A stretch of 64,000 bases of DNA, from positions 6,001,501-6,065,500 of the forward strand of contig NC_021658.1 in the NCBI RefSeq assembly GCF_000418325.1, read 5' to 3'. The translations under genes were made by a program, and so were the position numbers. The notes under the pieces were generated by a model, which ran no database searches, was not told where the DNA came from, and saw only the letters and a program-made list of their open reading frames with translations. Positions 55,163 to 63,653 of the stretch are shown piece by piece. Numbering within the stretch: the first letter of the stretch is position 1; each line of letters begins with the position of its first letter. Source of the DNA: Sorangium cellulosum So0157-2 (GTDB taxonomy: Bacteria > Myxococcota_A > Polyangia > Polyangiales > Polyangiaceae).

Positions 55163-55266
55163 GCGAGGCGTATGCGCGCGCGGCGCGCGGCCATCCAATA
55201 CTGTTTTGATCTCGGGCGCCCGCGCCCGGCTCCTCTCCCGAGCGGCGTTCGAGTAGAATCGGCCGC

Positions 55267-55584
55267 GTGAGCCTGTCGCAGATCCGCTACTTCATCGCCG
55301 TCGCCGAGGAGGGCCACGTCGGCCGCGCCGCGCGCCGGCTCCACATCGCGCAGCCGCCCCTCAGCCGGCAGATCCGCGGCCTGGAGGACGAGCTCGGCGC
55401 GCAGCTGTTCGAGCGCACCGCGCGCGGCATGCGCCTCCTGCCGGCGGGCGCGGCGTTCCTCGACCACGCCCGCACCATCGTCGCCCAGGTCGACGCGGCC
55501 GTCGCCGACCTCCGCAGCTACGGCGCCGCGCCCCCGCCAGGACCGCTCGACGCCGGCGGGTGCCGGCGCTCCGAGCTCGGGTAG
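55267..55584 (+). CDS. LysR-type HTH-only regulator stub
   Basis: 105 residues from GTG 55267. The first 85 are a complete LysR winged helix-turn-helix (MSLSQIRYFIAVAEEGHVG; AARRLHIAQPPLSRQIRGLE; LGAQLFERT). The effector-binding domain of about 200 residues is missing, and the next gene starts 30 bp after the stop, so there is no space for it in another frame. It is either a truncated gene left by a deletion or a stand-alone DNA-binding protein. Divergent from map and immediately upstream of the IMPase fusion, it may still repress both. Confidence 0.7.
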   Translation: MSLSQIRYFIAVAEEGHVGRAARRLHIAQPPLSRQIRGLEDELGAQLFERTARGMRLLPAGAAFLDHARTIVAQVDAAVADLRSYGAAPPPGPLDAGGCRRSELG

Positions 55585-55613
55585 GCGGCCTCGCGTGGAG
55601 CCACGGGACCGGC

Positions 55614-57512
55614 ATGGGTTACGACGCTGAGCTCGCGCTCGCCGTCGAGGCGGCGCGCCGCGCGGGCTCGCTCCTCCGCGCGGAGTTCCACCGCCCCGGC
55701 GGCCCTCGCGGCGCCGGGACGCACGCCGACGTCGACGTGGAGGTCGAGCGCCTCCTGCGCGACGCGCTCACCCGCGCGACCCCCTACGCGTTCCTCGGGG
55801 AGGAGACCGGCGCCCTGGACGGCGCGGACCCGTCGCACCGCTGGGTCGTCGATCCGCACGACGGCACCGCGTCCTTCCTGCACGGCTACCGCGGCGCTTC
55901 GGTCTCGATCGGCCTCTTGCGCGAGGGCACGCCGGTGCTCGGCGTCGTCTTCGCGTACGCCTACCCCGACGACCACGGCGACCTCATCGCCTGGGCGGAG
56001 GGCACCGGGCCGATCCGGCGCAACGGCGCGCCCGTCTCGTCGTCGCTCGCCGGCGCCACGCTCGATCGCTACGCCGTCGTGCTGCTCTCGCAGTCGGCGG
56101 ACTACCTGCCGGCCCGCAACGCCCGGTGCGTCGCGCCCGCGCGGTTCCTCTCGCTCCCGAGCCTCGCCTACCGGCTCGCGCTGGCGGCGGTCGGGGAGGG
56201 GGTCGCCGCGGTCTCGCTCAGCCGGCCGCGCAGCTGGGACTACGCGGCCGGCCACGCGCTCGTGCGCGCCGCGGGCGGCGAGCTCGTCGACGACGACGGC
56301 GCGCCCATCGCGTACACCGCGGAGCGCGAGGGTCAGATCTCCCGCCTCTTCGGCGGCGCCCCCGCGGTCGTCCAGGAGCTCGCGCGCCGCCCGTGGAACG
56401 CCGTCATCCACGGCCGCATCCCGGCGCCGCAGGGGACGTACGGGCTGCTGCGCCCGTCGCGCAGCCTGCTGATCGAGGGCGCCGGCGCGCTCTCCCGGGC
56501 CCAGGGCTGCCTGCTCGGCCAGCTCGCGGGCGACGCGCTCGGCTCGCTCGTCGAGTTCCGGAGCGCGGAGCAGATCGAGCTCCTCTATCCGGGCGGGGTC
56601 CGGGACCTCGCCGACGGCGGGACGTGGAACACCCTCGCCGGGCAGCCGACCGACGACTCCGAGATGGCGCTCATGCTGGCGCGGTCGATCGTCCGCAAGC
56701 GCGGCTTCGTCGCCGAGGCCGCGCTCGACGCCTACGTGCACTGGTACCGCTCCGGCCCGTTCGACGTCGGCAACACCGTCGCGGCCGCGCTCCGCGCCGC
56801 CGCGGGCGCGCCCTCGCCCGGCGCGTGCCCAGGCCGCGCGAGGGCGGCCGCGAGCCTGACCAGCGAGGCGAACGGCTCGGTGATGCGCGCGGCGCCGCTC
56901 GGCGTCCTCGGCGCGGGCCGCCCGCGGGAGGCCGCGGCGTGGGCGCGCGACGACAGCGCGCTCACGCACCCCCATCCGGTCTGCTGCGCCGCCTCCGGCG
57001 CGTTCGTCGCGGCCATCGCCGCCGCCGTGGGCGGCGCCGGCGTCGAGGGCGCCTTCGCGGCCGCGCGCGCCGAGGCGGAGCGGAGCGGCGAGCGCGTGGT
57101 CCTCGCCGCGCTGGAGGCGGCGCAGCGCGCGCCGCCTCGGAGCTTCTCGCACCAGGCCGGCTGGGTCATCATCGCCCTGCAGAACGCCTTCTACCGGCTC
57201 CTCCACGCGCCGTCGCTCGAGCGGGGGCTCATCGACACCGTGATGGCCGGCGGCGATACCGACACGAACGCCGCGATCGCGGGCGCGCTGCTCGGCGCGG
57301 TTCACGGCCGGGACGCCGTGCCGGATCGCTTCCGGCGGCTCGTGCTGTCCTGCCGCCCGCTGCCCGAGGCGGGGGCGAAGCACCGGCGCCCGCCCGAGCT
57401 CTGGCCGGTCGACGCGATGCTCGTGGCCGAGGCGCTCCTCGCCGCCGGGCAGCGAGCGCAGCCCGAGGAGCCCGACCTGCCGGAGAGCTTTCAAACCGGG
57501 GACATCGGTTGA
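55614..57512 (+). CDS. Inositol monophosphatase-like / ADP-ribosylglycohydrolase fusion
   Basis: 632 residues with two enzyme domains. The N-terminal 255 residues are IMPase-like: EET at 63-65, metal motif DPHDGT (80-85) and WDYAAGHAL. From about residue 290 to 620 is an ADP-ribosylglycohydrolase (DraG/ARH-like): GQLAGDALG, PTDDSEMAL, SEANGSVMRAAPLG and GGDTDTNAA carry the binuclear Mg2+ ligands. One part would hydrolyse a phosphomonoester such as a sugar or nucleotide phosphate, the other an ADP-ribose bond; together they suggest salvage or reversal of ADP-ribose-type modification. Both motif sets look intact. ATG 55614 follows a GGGA site. The stop is 3 bp from the stop of the convergent gene. 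Confidence 0.9.
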   Translation: MGYDAELALAVEAARRAGSLLRAEFHRPGGPRGAGTHADVDVEVERLLRDALTRATPYAFLGEETGALDGADPSHRWVVDPHDGTASFLHGYRGASVSIGLLREGTPVLGVVFAYAYPDDHGDLIAWAEGTGPIRRNGAPVSSSLAGATLDRYAVVLLSQSADYLPARNARCVAPARFLSLPSLAYRLALAAVGEGVAAVSLSRPRSWDYAAGHALVRAAGGELVDDDGAPIAYTAEREGQISRLFGGAPAVVQELARRPWNAVIHGRIPAPQGTYGLLRPSRSLLIEGAGALSRAQGCLLGQLAGDALGSLVEFRSAEQIELLYPGGVRDLADGGTWNTLAGQPTDDSEMALMLARSIVRKRGFVAEAALDAYVHWYRSGPFDVGNTVAAALRAAAGAPSPGACPGRARAAASLTSEANGSVMRAAPLGVLGAGRPREAAAWARDDSALTHPHPVCCAASGAFVAAIAAAVGGAGVEGAFAAARAEAERSGERVVLAALEAAQRAPPRSFSHQAGWVIIALQNAFYRLLHAPSLERGLIDTVMAGGDTDTNAAIAGALLGAVHGRDAVPDRFRRLVLSCRPLPEAGAKHRRPPELWPVDAMLVAEALLAAGQRAQPEEPDLPESFQTGDIG

Positions 57513-57515
57513 AAT

Positions 57516-60053
57516 CTATTGATCTCGCTGGCTGATCGCCATCTTGTGCAGCCATCTTCCGGCAATCGCCACCTCATCGGAGGCCGCGAGCACGGCCTCC
57601 TCGCCTCCGGCCCGGCGAAGGACGCCTGCGAGCTGGGCCAAGCTTGCCCATCCCTGGAAGACACCGGCCAGCGACGGGCTCCCCGACGCGTCGAACAGGC
57701 ACGTCGACAGCAGCCGTGCCGCGTCGGCGGGGCTCATCCACGGCGCTGCGTCGCAGAGATCGCCGAGCGCGTCGGCGTCCGCGCCTCCTGCCTCGAAGGC
57801 GAGCACCGCGCGCCGGGCAGCCTCGGCGCGCATCGCTTCGGGGAGGGCCCTGGCGAGGCGTGCCAGCGCCACGATTCGAACATAGCTCCCGGAGAGCTCG
57901 TTACAGTCTTCCACGGTCCGTAAAGCCGCTTCCGCCCCCAGGATCGCGACCGAGGCGGAGGGGTGCTCCTTGATCGAATCGCATCGCTCTTCCGGAGCGA
58001 GCTCTTCGATGAGGGCCTTTATCTCCTTCTCCGGCCGCCTTCCCGGAGGGAGCCTCTCGCCGAGGCGAAGCAGCGCGTCCGCCTGGTACCCGGCGCTGCT
58101 CCCCGCCCATCGCAGCGCGAGCGCGCGCGCCTCGTCCTCTCGCCCGAGCGCGACCAGCCGCGCGCCGAGAGCGTGCACCGGCCAGACCGGGACCTCCTCG
58201 AGCGCTCTCTCCAGGAGAGGCTCGGTCAGATAAGGCGCTACCGCCGCGGCCTCCGCCTCGTTCTCGAAGCACCAGGGGGCCCAGCTCCGCTCGATCTCCT
58301 GGACAGCGCGAGCCCTCGCCGCTGCCGGCAGGCCGGCGAGCAGCCGGGCGAGGACCCGAATCCGCTGGGGCGCGGGCAGGGAACGCGAAGCTCGCTCCAG
58401 CGCGACGGCGGAAGCCTCGCTCACGCCCGGGCCAGGCACGAGCGCGGGCGGCGCCCCTCCAGCGCGCGCGATGGCCTCTGCCGCGACCTCCTGGGCTTCC
58501 TCTTCGGGGAGCAGGCCCGCCGCCGCGACGAGCTCCCGGGGCGCGTCCCCCCCGTCCGAACGGCGCGCAACGTCCAGCGCGGCGCGCGCGATCCGGGTGC
58601 GCCGCTCGCCCTCTGCCGCCTCGGCCACGGCGATCAGCGCCGAGGGGCTCGACCACCGCGCGCCCGTGCGATCGGCGATCTCGAACGCTTTCTCGAGGAC
58701 CCCGGCTCGGGGGGACGGTGAGACCTCCGCTGCGAGGGCGACCAAGGAGAGAGCGCGCGCCGCGTCCGCGTCGAGTCGTGGCGTGACGAGGTCGGCATCG
58801 GGGCTCGCCCACGGCTCCGCGTCTCCCAGCGTCGCCCCCGCGCCCTGCGCCGCCGCGCAGCGGACGAGCGCCGCGGCGAGGTCCGGAGTGAGGGACCTGC
58901 AACGCTCCACCTCCTCTTTAAGACGATCGCGCAGGCGGCGGAGATCGATGAGGGCACGAGCGAGCGCCTCGGCAGAGACAGGCCGTACCCAGCTCGGCTC
59001 CGCGAACGCGAGCATCGAGGCGACAGGAGCGCCGCCGAGGGCGAGGTGCGCGCTCGCATAACGGCGGAAGTACGCCGGAAGACGGCGGGAGGACTCCGCC
59101 GTACATCGCGCGATCGCGCCGCGGTAGCGCGCATCGATCGCCTCACCGCGACCGGCGCTCCTCTGCGCCCACGCGACCCGCAGCGCCTCATGCTGGAAAC
59201 TCACCGCGTGCGCCGGCCCACCCCAGCGCAAGAGCCGATCGAAGAACGGTGCGCACACCAGCAGACGACCGCGCGCGGCATGGTTGTCGATGTCCCAGAG
59301 CTCCGCGAAATCCTCCGGATCGAGCGGCGAAAGCGCACGAGCCAGCAGGGAGAGCACCTGCAGCGCTATCTCTCCTCCTTCAAGGAGCCAGAGCTCACGC
59401 TCGATTTCCGCGGCGAGCGCCTCTGGTCCGCCGTTTCCCCCTGCTGCTGCCCAGCTCGGAATGCCTCGGCTCGCCGCCACCGCGGGGGAAGGTGGCGCAA
59501 CCTCGACGAGGTGCGCATCGCCGTCTTTCCAGCCGAGGCGCTCCCTGAAGGCGTGCGCTTCGCCCTCGCCGCCGGAGATGGAAACCAGACATCGGACGCG
59601 CTTTCCGAGCTCCTGAAGCGTCGATTCCCGAGCGTCGCGAGGCCAGTCGACGCACTCGTCGAGACCATCGAGCACGAGGAGCACTTCGGGCTCGTCCTCA
59701 TCCTGGCCGTTGGCCAGCCGATTCCGGAGATCCGAGCGCAGCTTCAGGACGTCCCGCGGAGGGCGCAGCACGTCTTCGCCGAGCTGCTGCAGGAGCGACG
59801 CGAGGATCTCATGCTCGGACGCAAGGCGGGTCGCTCGTCCTGCTTGCACCACAGCGGCGCATACCCCGGCACGCTCGCGCGCCTCGGCTACGAGCCGGGC
59901 ACACAGCGTCGTCTTGCCCGCTCCCGCAGGGCCGTGCAGCACGCACGCGGGAACCGGAGCCGCGAGCCATCGCTCGATCGCTTCACGGGCGCGCTCTTCC
60001 CCCTCGGTCAAGGAGACGGCCGCTTCAGATCTTTCCTGTTCCTTCCGATGCAT
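57516..60053 (-). CDS. STAND-type NTPase-like protein following RHS deaminase
   Basis: 845 residues. An intact Walker A (GPAGAGKTT, 41-49) and Walker B (VLLVLDGLDE, 124-133) define a NACHT/STAND-like NTPase at the N-terminus, with a winged-helix-like region to about 350. The remaining 500 residues are Ala/Leu/Arg-rich helices in irregular repeats, a likely alpha-solenoid sensor. The last 90 residues (APWMSPADAARLL...VLRRAGG) match the end of the protein at 6004-8052, and the Walker B region is also similar. ATG 60053 has GAGG about 8 bases upstream and is 35 bp after the RHS stop. A role as immunity or toxin-sensing partner is inferred. Confidence 0.85.
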   Translation of the reverse strand: MHRKEQERSEAAVSLTEGEERAREAIERWLAAPVPACVLHGPAGAGKTTLCARLVAEARERAGVCAAVVQAGRATRLASEHEILASLLQQLGEDVLRPPRDVLKLRSDLRNRLANGQDEDEPEVLLVLDGLDECVDWPRDARESTLQELGKRVRCLVSISGGEGEAHAFRERLGWKDGDAHLVEVAPPSPAVAASRGIPSWAAAGGNGGPEALAAEIERELWLLEGGEIALQVLSLLARALSPLDPEDFAELWDIDNHAARGRLLVCAPFFDRLLRWGGPAHAVSFQHEALRVAWAQRSAGRGEAIDARYRGAIARCTAESSRRLPAYFRRYASAHLALGGAPVASMLAFAEPSWVRPVSAEALARALIDLRRLRDRLKEEVERCRSLTPDLAAALVRCAAAQGAGATLGDAEPWASPDADLVTPRLDADAARALSLVALAAEVSPSPRAGVLEKAFEIADRTGARWSSPSALIAVAEAAEGERRTRIARAALDVARRSDGGDAPRELVAAAGLLPEEEAQEVAAEAIARAGGAPPALVPGPGVSEASAVALERASRSLPAPQRIRVLARLLAGLPAAARARAVQEIERSWAPWCFENEAEAAAVAPYLTEPLLERALEEVPVWPVHALGARLVALGREDEARALALRWAGSSAGYQADALLRLGERLPPGRRPEKEIKALIEELAPEERCDSIKEHPSASVAILGAEAALRTVEDCNELSGSYVRIVALARLARALPEAMRAEAARRAVLAFEAGGADADALGDLCDAAPWMSPADAARLLSTCLFDASGSPSLAGVFQGWASLAQLAGVLRRAGGEEAVLAASDEVAIAGRWLHKMAISQRDQ

Positions 60054-60088
60054 TCGCACCTCGGGTCCGAGACGCTCGCCCTGCTGTC

Positions 60089-61340
60089 CTAGGCCCTGTA
60101 GACGCCGTACTGGCCCTTCTTGCCCTTCGCCCCGACGACGTGCTCCGAGATGCCGAGCCTTTCGAACATCGCTCCGCATTTCTCGCACGGGTCGACCCGC
60201 TTCCGCATCTTCGCGCTGTCGTACGTCTCGATCGAGAGGTCTTCGTCCTGGAACTTCTTTTTGATGCGCCGGTTCACCTCGGCGTTGACCTGATCGGGGG
60301 TCATGCGATCCTGGACGCGCACCTTCTTCTGCTCTTTCATCACGTCTCTTCGAATGTTCTCCCCCATCACCGTCAGGACCTGCGCCTCGGCGCACGGCTT
60401 GTCGCTGATGTGAGAGGAGGGCGTGATCTTGCCTCCCTCGCTGGGGTTCCTTCCCACGTACGGCTTCGTATTACCGTCTTCATCCACGTACGTAAGGACG
60501 TTGCCGTCCCTGTCGAGGATGCGGGAATAGATGAGCCCGTCGGGATCGACGATGGTCCACGGCTGGTTGCGCGCGTACCAGTAGGCGTTCAGCTCGCCGT
60601 CGATCTCCGCGGGATCGGGCGAGATGTACCTCCCGAGATCAGGATCATAGTAGCGGTGCCTGTTGTAGAAGAGCCCCGTCTCCACATCCTCGTACTGCCC
60701 CAGAAAGCGCACCGGTGTCGGGGCGCGGCTTCCGGCTTCGGACGTCACCTTCCCCCAAGCCGTGCGGAACAGCTCGGCCGCGACCTCACCTTTCCCGTCG
60801 ACGAGGCGCTCCGGAAAGCCCGTCATGGCTTCGTTCAAGTAGAAGAGCCATGGCCCCACGACCGGGCCCTCTCCGGTATGCCCCGTGTCGCGGTGAGCCC
60901 ACGGAGCACCGCTCTCATCGAAACAGTAGGTACGCTCCTCGCTCTCCCCCTCCGGGGTCGACGCGATCTCGTGCGCGAGGGTCATCGCGTCCCAGCAGAA
61001 GCGCGTCGTGCGCAGGAGGCGCACCTCACCGTTCTCTTCCTGCTTCCGTACGGTCTTCTTCATCCTCCGCGCGAACGCGTCGTACGTGAGCTCGACCGTC
61101 GTCCCGTCTGGCCCCTCGACCTTCGTGAGCATTCCGCTCGCCGACCATGCATAACGCGTCACGCGCTCGTCCCCGGCGGCGCCTCGCGCCCTCTTCTCGA
61201 TCAGCCGGCCCTGATCGTCGTAGCGGAAGCAGGTGGAGCCCTTGATCTCCAGCCGCCCGCCTTGCCCATAGCGGCGCTCCTCCGCCCCTTCCCCTCGCTC
61301 ATGGAGGTTGCCGGCGGCATCGTACCGGTTATGAACGTGG
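60089..61340 (-). pseudogene. C-terminal part of a broken RHS gene with deaminase-type toxin domain
   Basis: RHS similarity starts at about 61340 (NRYDAAGNL) and runs through the shell-closing motif YNRHRYYDPDLGRYISPDP to the toxin junction PDGLIYS. The last 148 residues (60089-60535) carry DKPCAEAQVL and VDPCEKCGAMF, the same C-A-E / P-C-x-x-C zinc pattern as the toxin at 8049-8482, with similar surrounding words (IETYD / METYE, RLGI / GLGI). About 670 residues of shell that should precede it are missing. The frame stays open upstream through antisense of the transposase, so a toxin-bearing fragment might still be made, but no start signal is evident. Confidence 0.85.
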
Positions 61341-61869
61341 TGTGACCACCGCCCCGCATTCGCTCTCGGTATGTCGGTGTGCAGCAGCGGCTGTGCCGGC
61401 GACGAGCCTCGCGCGATTGCAATCGCAGCGGCTCGGGTGGTGGGCAAGGCGGAGGAGCGCGAGCGCGCGGCAAGCAGGCTGCGCCGACTGGGGGCAGCGT
61501 CTGCCGCGCGCCGGCGTCCGGCGGCCGAGGCGCGCCGGTGGGCTGAGCGATGAGCAAGCGCTCGAAGCGGCGCGCCTCGGCCGCCGGACGCCCCGATCAA
61601 GAGGAGAGGCGAGCTGGGATTGGCAGAAAGCGAGCGCATTGCAGGACGCACGCCCGTCGCCAGCTCATGCATGAAAGGGGTTGCAAAGATTTCGTCCCAT
61701 GCTGGCCTTCCTCGCACCGGGCATGGGACGGGGTGAGACACTGTCTCTCCAGAAAGTGCGGTGCGAGGGGGTCGTTCACCCCGGGGTCGGTCGGTTACGA
61801 ATATGGGCCATGAGCCCGCTATCGTATGTGACCGCCCCACCGGCCCACCCGGTTGAGCCTCGAGCTCGG
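61341..61869. other. Unassigned DNA between RHS fragment and IS110 element
   Basis: About 530 bp that match neither RHS nor transposase. TATGAACGTG at 61330-61339 marks the edge where RHS similarity stops, and the same word occurs inverted at 63462-63471. Frames here are Arg/Ala-rich on both strands, and the stretch 61650-61800 is less GC-rich. It may be the remains of an older insertion. Confidence 0.4.
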
Positions 61870-61879
61870 ATAGGTAGGT

Positions 61880-62017
61880 GCCGTACGACCCATTGTTCCG
61901 TCGGCGTGGTGGACAGTCGACCGCTGAGGTCAACCACCTCGCCGGGTCCTTGTAGAAGGACTCGCTCGCCTGGGCACCCGGGCAGCACGACCTCCCTCGC
62001 ACCGCTGGAGAGAGCGT
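61880..62017 (+). ncRNA. Candidate bridge RNA region of the IS110 element
   Basis: IS110-type elements encode a structured bridge RNA in the noncoding end next to the transposase. This leader contains small stems such as GTCCTT-GTAG-AAGGAC (about 61948-61963) and AGGT-CAACC-ACCT. No target-pairing loop can be assigned by eye, so the RNA is predicted by position only. Confidence 0.3.
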
Positions 62018-63442
62018 ATGTACTCTGTAGGGCTGGATGTCCACAAGGAATCGGTGGAAGCTGCCGTGCTGGATGAGGCGGGCAAGCTGCGCCATCGCGT
62101 TCGCTTCCCCTGCACGCGCGAGGAGCTCGTACGCTTCGCGAAGCGGCACCTGGGCCCGCATGCCCGCGTGGCGCTGGAAGCGACGAGCAACACGTGGAGC
62201 GTGGTGGAGGTGCTGCGCCCGCTCGCGGCCGAGGTCGTCGTCTCCAACCCGCTGCGCACGCGGGCCATCGCCGACGCGAAGATCAAGACCGACAAGATCG
62301 ACGCGCTGGTGCTGGCGCAGCTGCTGCGCGCTGACTATCTGCCGCAGGTCTGGCAGCCCGATCAGGCGACGCAAGCACGGCGCCGGCTGATGAGCCGTCG
62401 CGCGTCGCTGGTTACGGACCAGACGCGGGTCAAGAATCGCATCTACGCGGTGCTGCACCAGCGTCTGATCCACCCGCCCATTGGCGAGCTGTTCGGCACG
62501 AAGGGGCAAGCCTGGCTGGAGACGCTGGAGCTGGATGGCGCAGGACGCGCCGCGCTCGACAGCGAGCTGCGGCTGCTCGGGCAGGTGGAGTCGGAGCTGA
62601 GGCAACTGGACGAGGCGCTGGCCATCGACGGCTACGACGAGCCGCGCGTGCGGCTGCTCATGACGCTGCCCGGCGTGGACGTGGCGGTGGCGCAAACCCT
62701 GGTGGCGACGCTGGGAGATATCAACCGCTTCCGCTCGCCCGACCATGCTGCCAGCTACCTTGGGCTTGTGCCCTCGACCTACCAGACCGGAGATCCCGAC
62801 CATATCTACCACGGCCGGATCACCAAGCAGGGCAAGAGCCAGGCGCGCTGGATGCTGGTGCAAGCCGCGCAGCACGTCGGCACCCACCCAGGACCGCTCG
62901 GCAACTTCTTTCGACGGCTCGCCAAGCGCAAGAACCGCAACGTGGCGGTGGTGGCTACCGCGCGCAAGCTGGTGACCATCGCTTACCACATGCTCAAGAA
63001 CAACGAGCCGTACCGCTACGCGGTGCCGCGCTCGACCGACACCAAGCTGGCCCGGATGCGCGTGAAGGCGACCGGCGAGCGGCGCCGGACCGGGCCGCCG
63101 AAGGGGCAGCCACGCTCCAAGGCCTACGGCTCGGGTGGGCGCACCCGCACCGTGCCCGCGCTCGACGCGATCTACGAGCGCGAGGGGCTGCCGCCGATCG
63201 CGCCGCTGTCCGACGGCGAGTTGCGGATGCTGCGGCACCAGAAGGTGCTCAAGCACGTCGCGCAGACCAGCCGGCCTCAGCGGCTGCCTCGTCGCGCCGC
63301 GGCAGCCGAGCCGCCCCAAGCTGCTGGGCCCGCCACCTCGCCTTGGCGTCCCGTCCAGCCGGCGTCCGCCCGGCGAGCGCCGGCGACAACGCCGCGGGCC
63401 AAGTCCACGCAGACCCCTTGTTCCAGTAGGAGGTCGACGTGA
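62018..63442 (+). CDS. IS110-family transposase
   Basis: 474 residues. The N-terminal RuvC-like DEDD domain has Asp7 (GLDVHK), Glu54 (ALEATS), Asp92 and Asp95 (KTDKIDAL). The C-terminal Transposase_20 domain (LMTLPGVDVAVAQTLVATLG; GRITKQGKSQARWML) follows a coiled linker. Where most relatives read YQSG, this copy reads YQTGD, so the nucleophilic serine may be replaced by threonine. The C-terminal 50 residues (Pro/Ala/Arg-rich) look like read-through into flanking DNA. The protein recombines the element under guidance of a bridge RNA. ATG 62018 is preceded by GGAGAGAG. Confidence 0.9.
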   Translation: MYSVGLDVHKESVEAAVLDEAGKLRHRVRFPCTREELVRFAKRHLGPHARVALEATSNTWSVVEVLRPLAAEVVVSNPLRTRAIADAKIKTDKIDALVLAQLLRADYLPQVWQPDQATQARRRLMSRRASLVTDQTRVKNRIYAVLHQRLIHPPIGELFGTKGQAWLETLELDGAGRAALDSELRLLGQVESELRQLDEALAIDGYDEPRVRLLMTLPGVDVAVAQTLVATLGDINRFRSPDHAASYLGLVPSTYQTGDPDHIYHGRITKQGKSQARWMLVQAAQHVGTHPGPLGNFFRRLAKRKNRNVAVVATARKLVTIAYHMLKNNEPYRYAVPRSTDTKLARMRVKATGERRRTGPPKGQPRSKAYGSGGRTRTVPALDAIYEREGLPPIAPLSDGELRMLRHQKVLKHVAQTSRPQRLPRRAAAAEPPQAAGPATSPWRPVQPASARRAPATTPRAKSTQTPCSSRRST

Positions 63443-63446
63443 AGCG

Positions 63447-63475
63447 TTGTCCCGAGCTTGACACGTTCATAGGTA
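63447..63475. repeat. 29-bp direct repeat, copy A
   Basis: The sequence beginning TTGTCCCGAGCTTGACACGT recurs at 63625-63653 with a single base difference. Its end (CACGTTCATA) is the inverse of TATGAACGTG at 61330-61339, at the other edge of the disrupted region. It lies 4 bp after the transposase stop. Confidence 0.85.
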
Positions 63476-63624
63476 GGTAGACGTACTGCTCCGTATAGTT
63501 CCTCAGCGCCTGCGGGTTGTTCGGGTGCGGCAGCGACTGGATCGGCAGGTCGTTCTCGTCGCGCGGCGCGTCCGACAGCCCGCCCGCGTGCTCCCGCCCC
63601 GTCGCCTCGACCAGCCGGTAGATC
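63476..63624 (-). pseudogene. Fragment of a Tc-toxin/SpvB-type RHS gene
   Basis: The minus strand encodes IYRLVEATGREHAGGLSDAP and continues through DENDLPIQSLPHPNN and LRNYTEQYVY, wording typical of TcdB/TccC/SpvB-type YD-repeat proteins and unlike the RHS genes in this window. It is only about 50 codons long and is bounded exactly by the two 29-bp repeats, so it is a trapped fragment. Confidence 0.7.
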
Positions 63625-63653
63625 TTGTCCCGAGGTTGACACGTTCATAGGTA
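63625..63653. repeat. 29-bp direct repeat, copy B
   Basis: Second copy (TTGTCCCGAGGTTGACACGT onward), identical to 63447-63475 except for one G/C change. It separates the Tc-toxin fragment from the N-terminal RHS fragment. Confidence 0.85.

Larger units (their letters stand above)
61870..63479 (+). mobile_element. IS110-family insertion sequence
   Basis: The boundaries are inferred from the 10-bp word ATAGGTAGGT, present just upstream of the leader (61870-61879) and just after the transposase (63470-63479). This gives an element of about 1.6 kb containing one DEDD transposase gene and a 138-bp noncoding leader. IS110 elements lack conventional terminal inverted repeats and transpose through a circular intermediate. 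The insertion lies inside an RHS gene. The exact left end is uncertain by some 100 bp or more. Confidence 0.6.

Noticed and set aside
61341..63319. A single intact RHS gene running from 63319 to 60089 on the minus strand.
   Set aside because: Upstream of 61340 the peptide is Arg/Ala-rich and is simply the antisense of the IS110 transposase, whose own frame has all family motifs.
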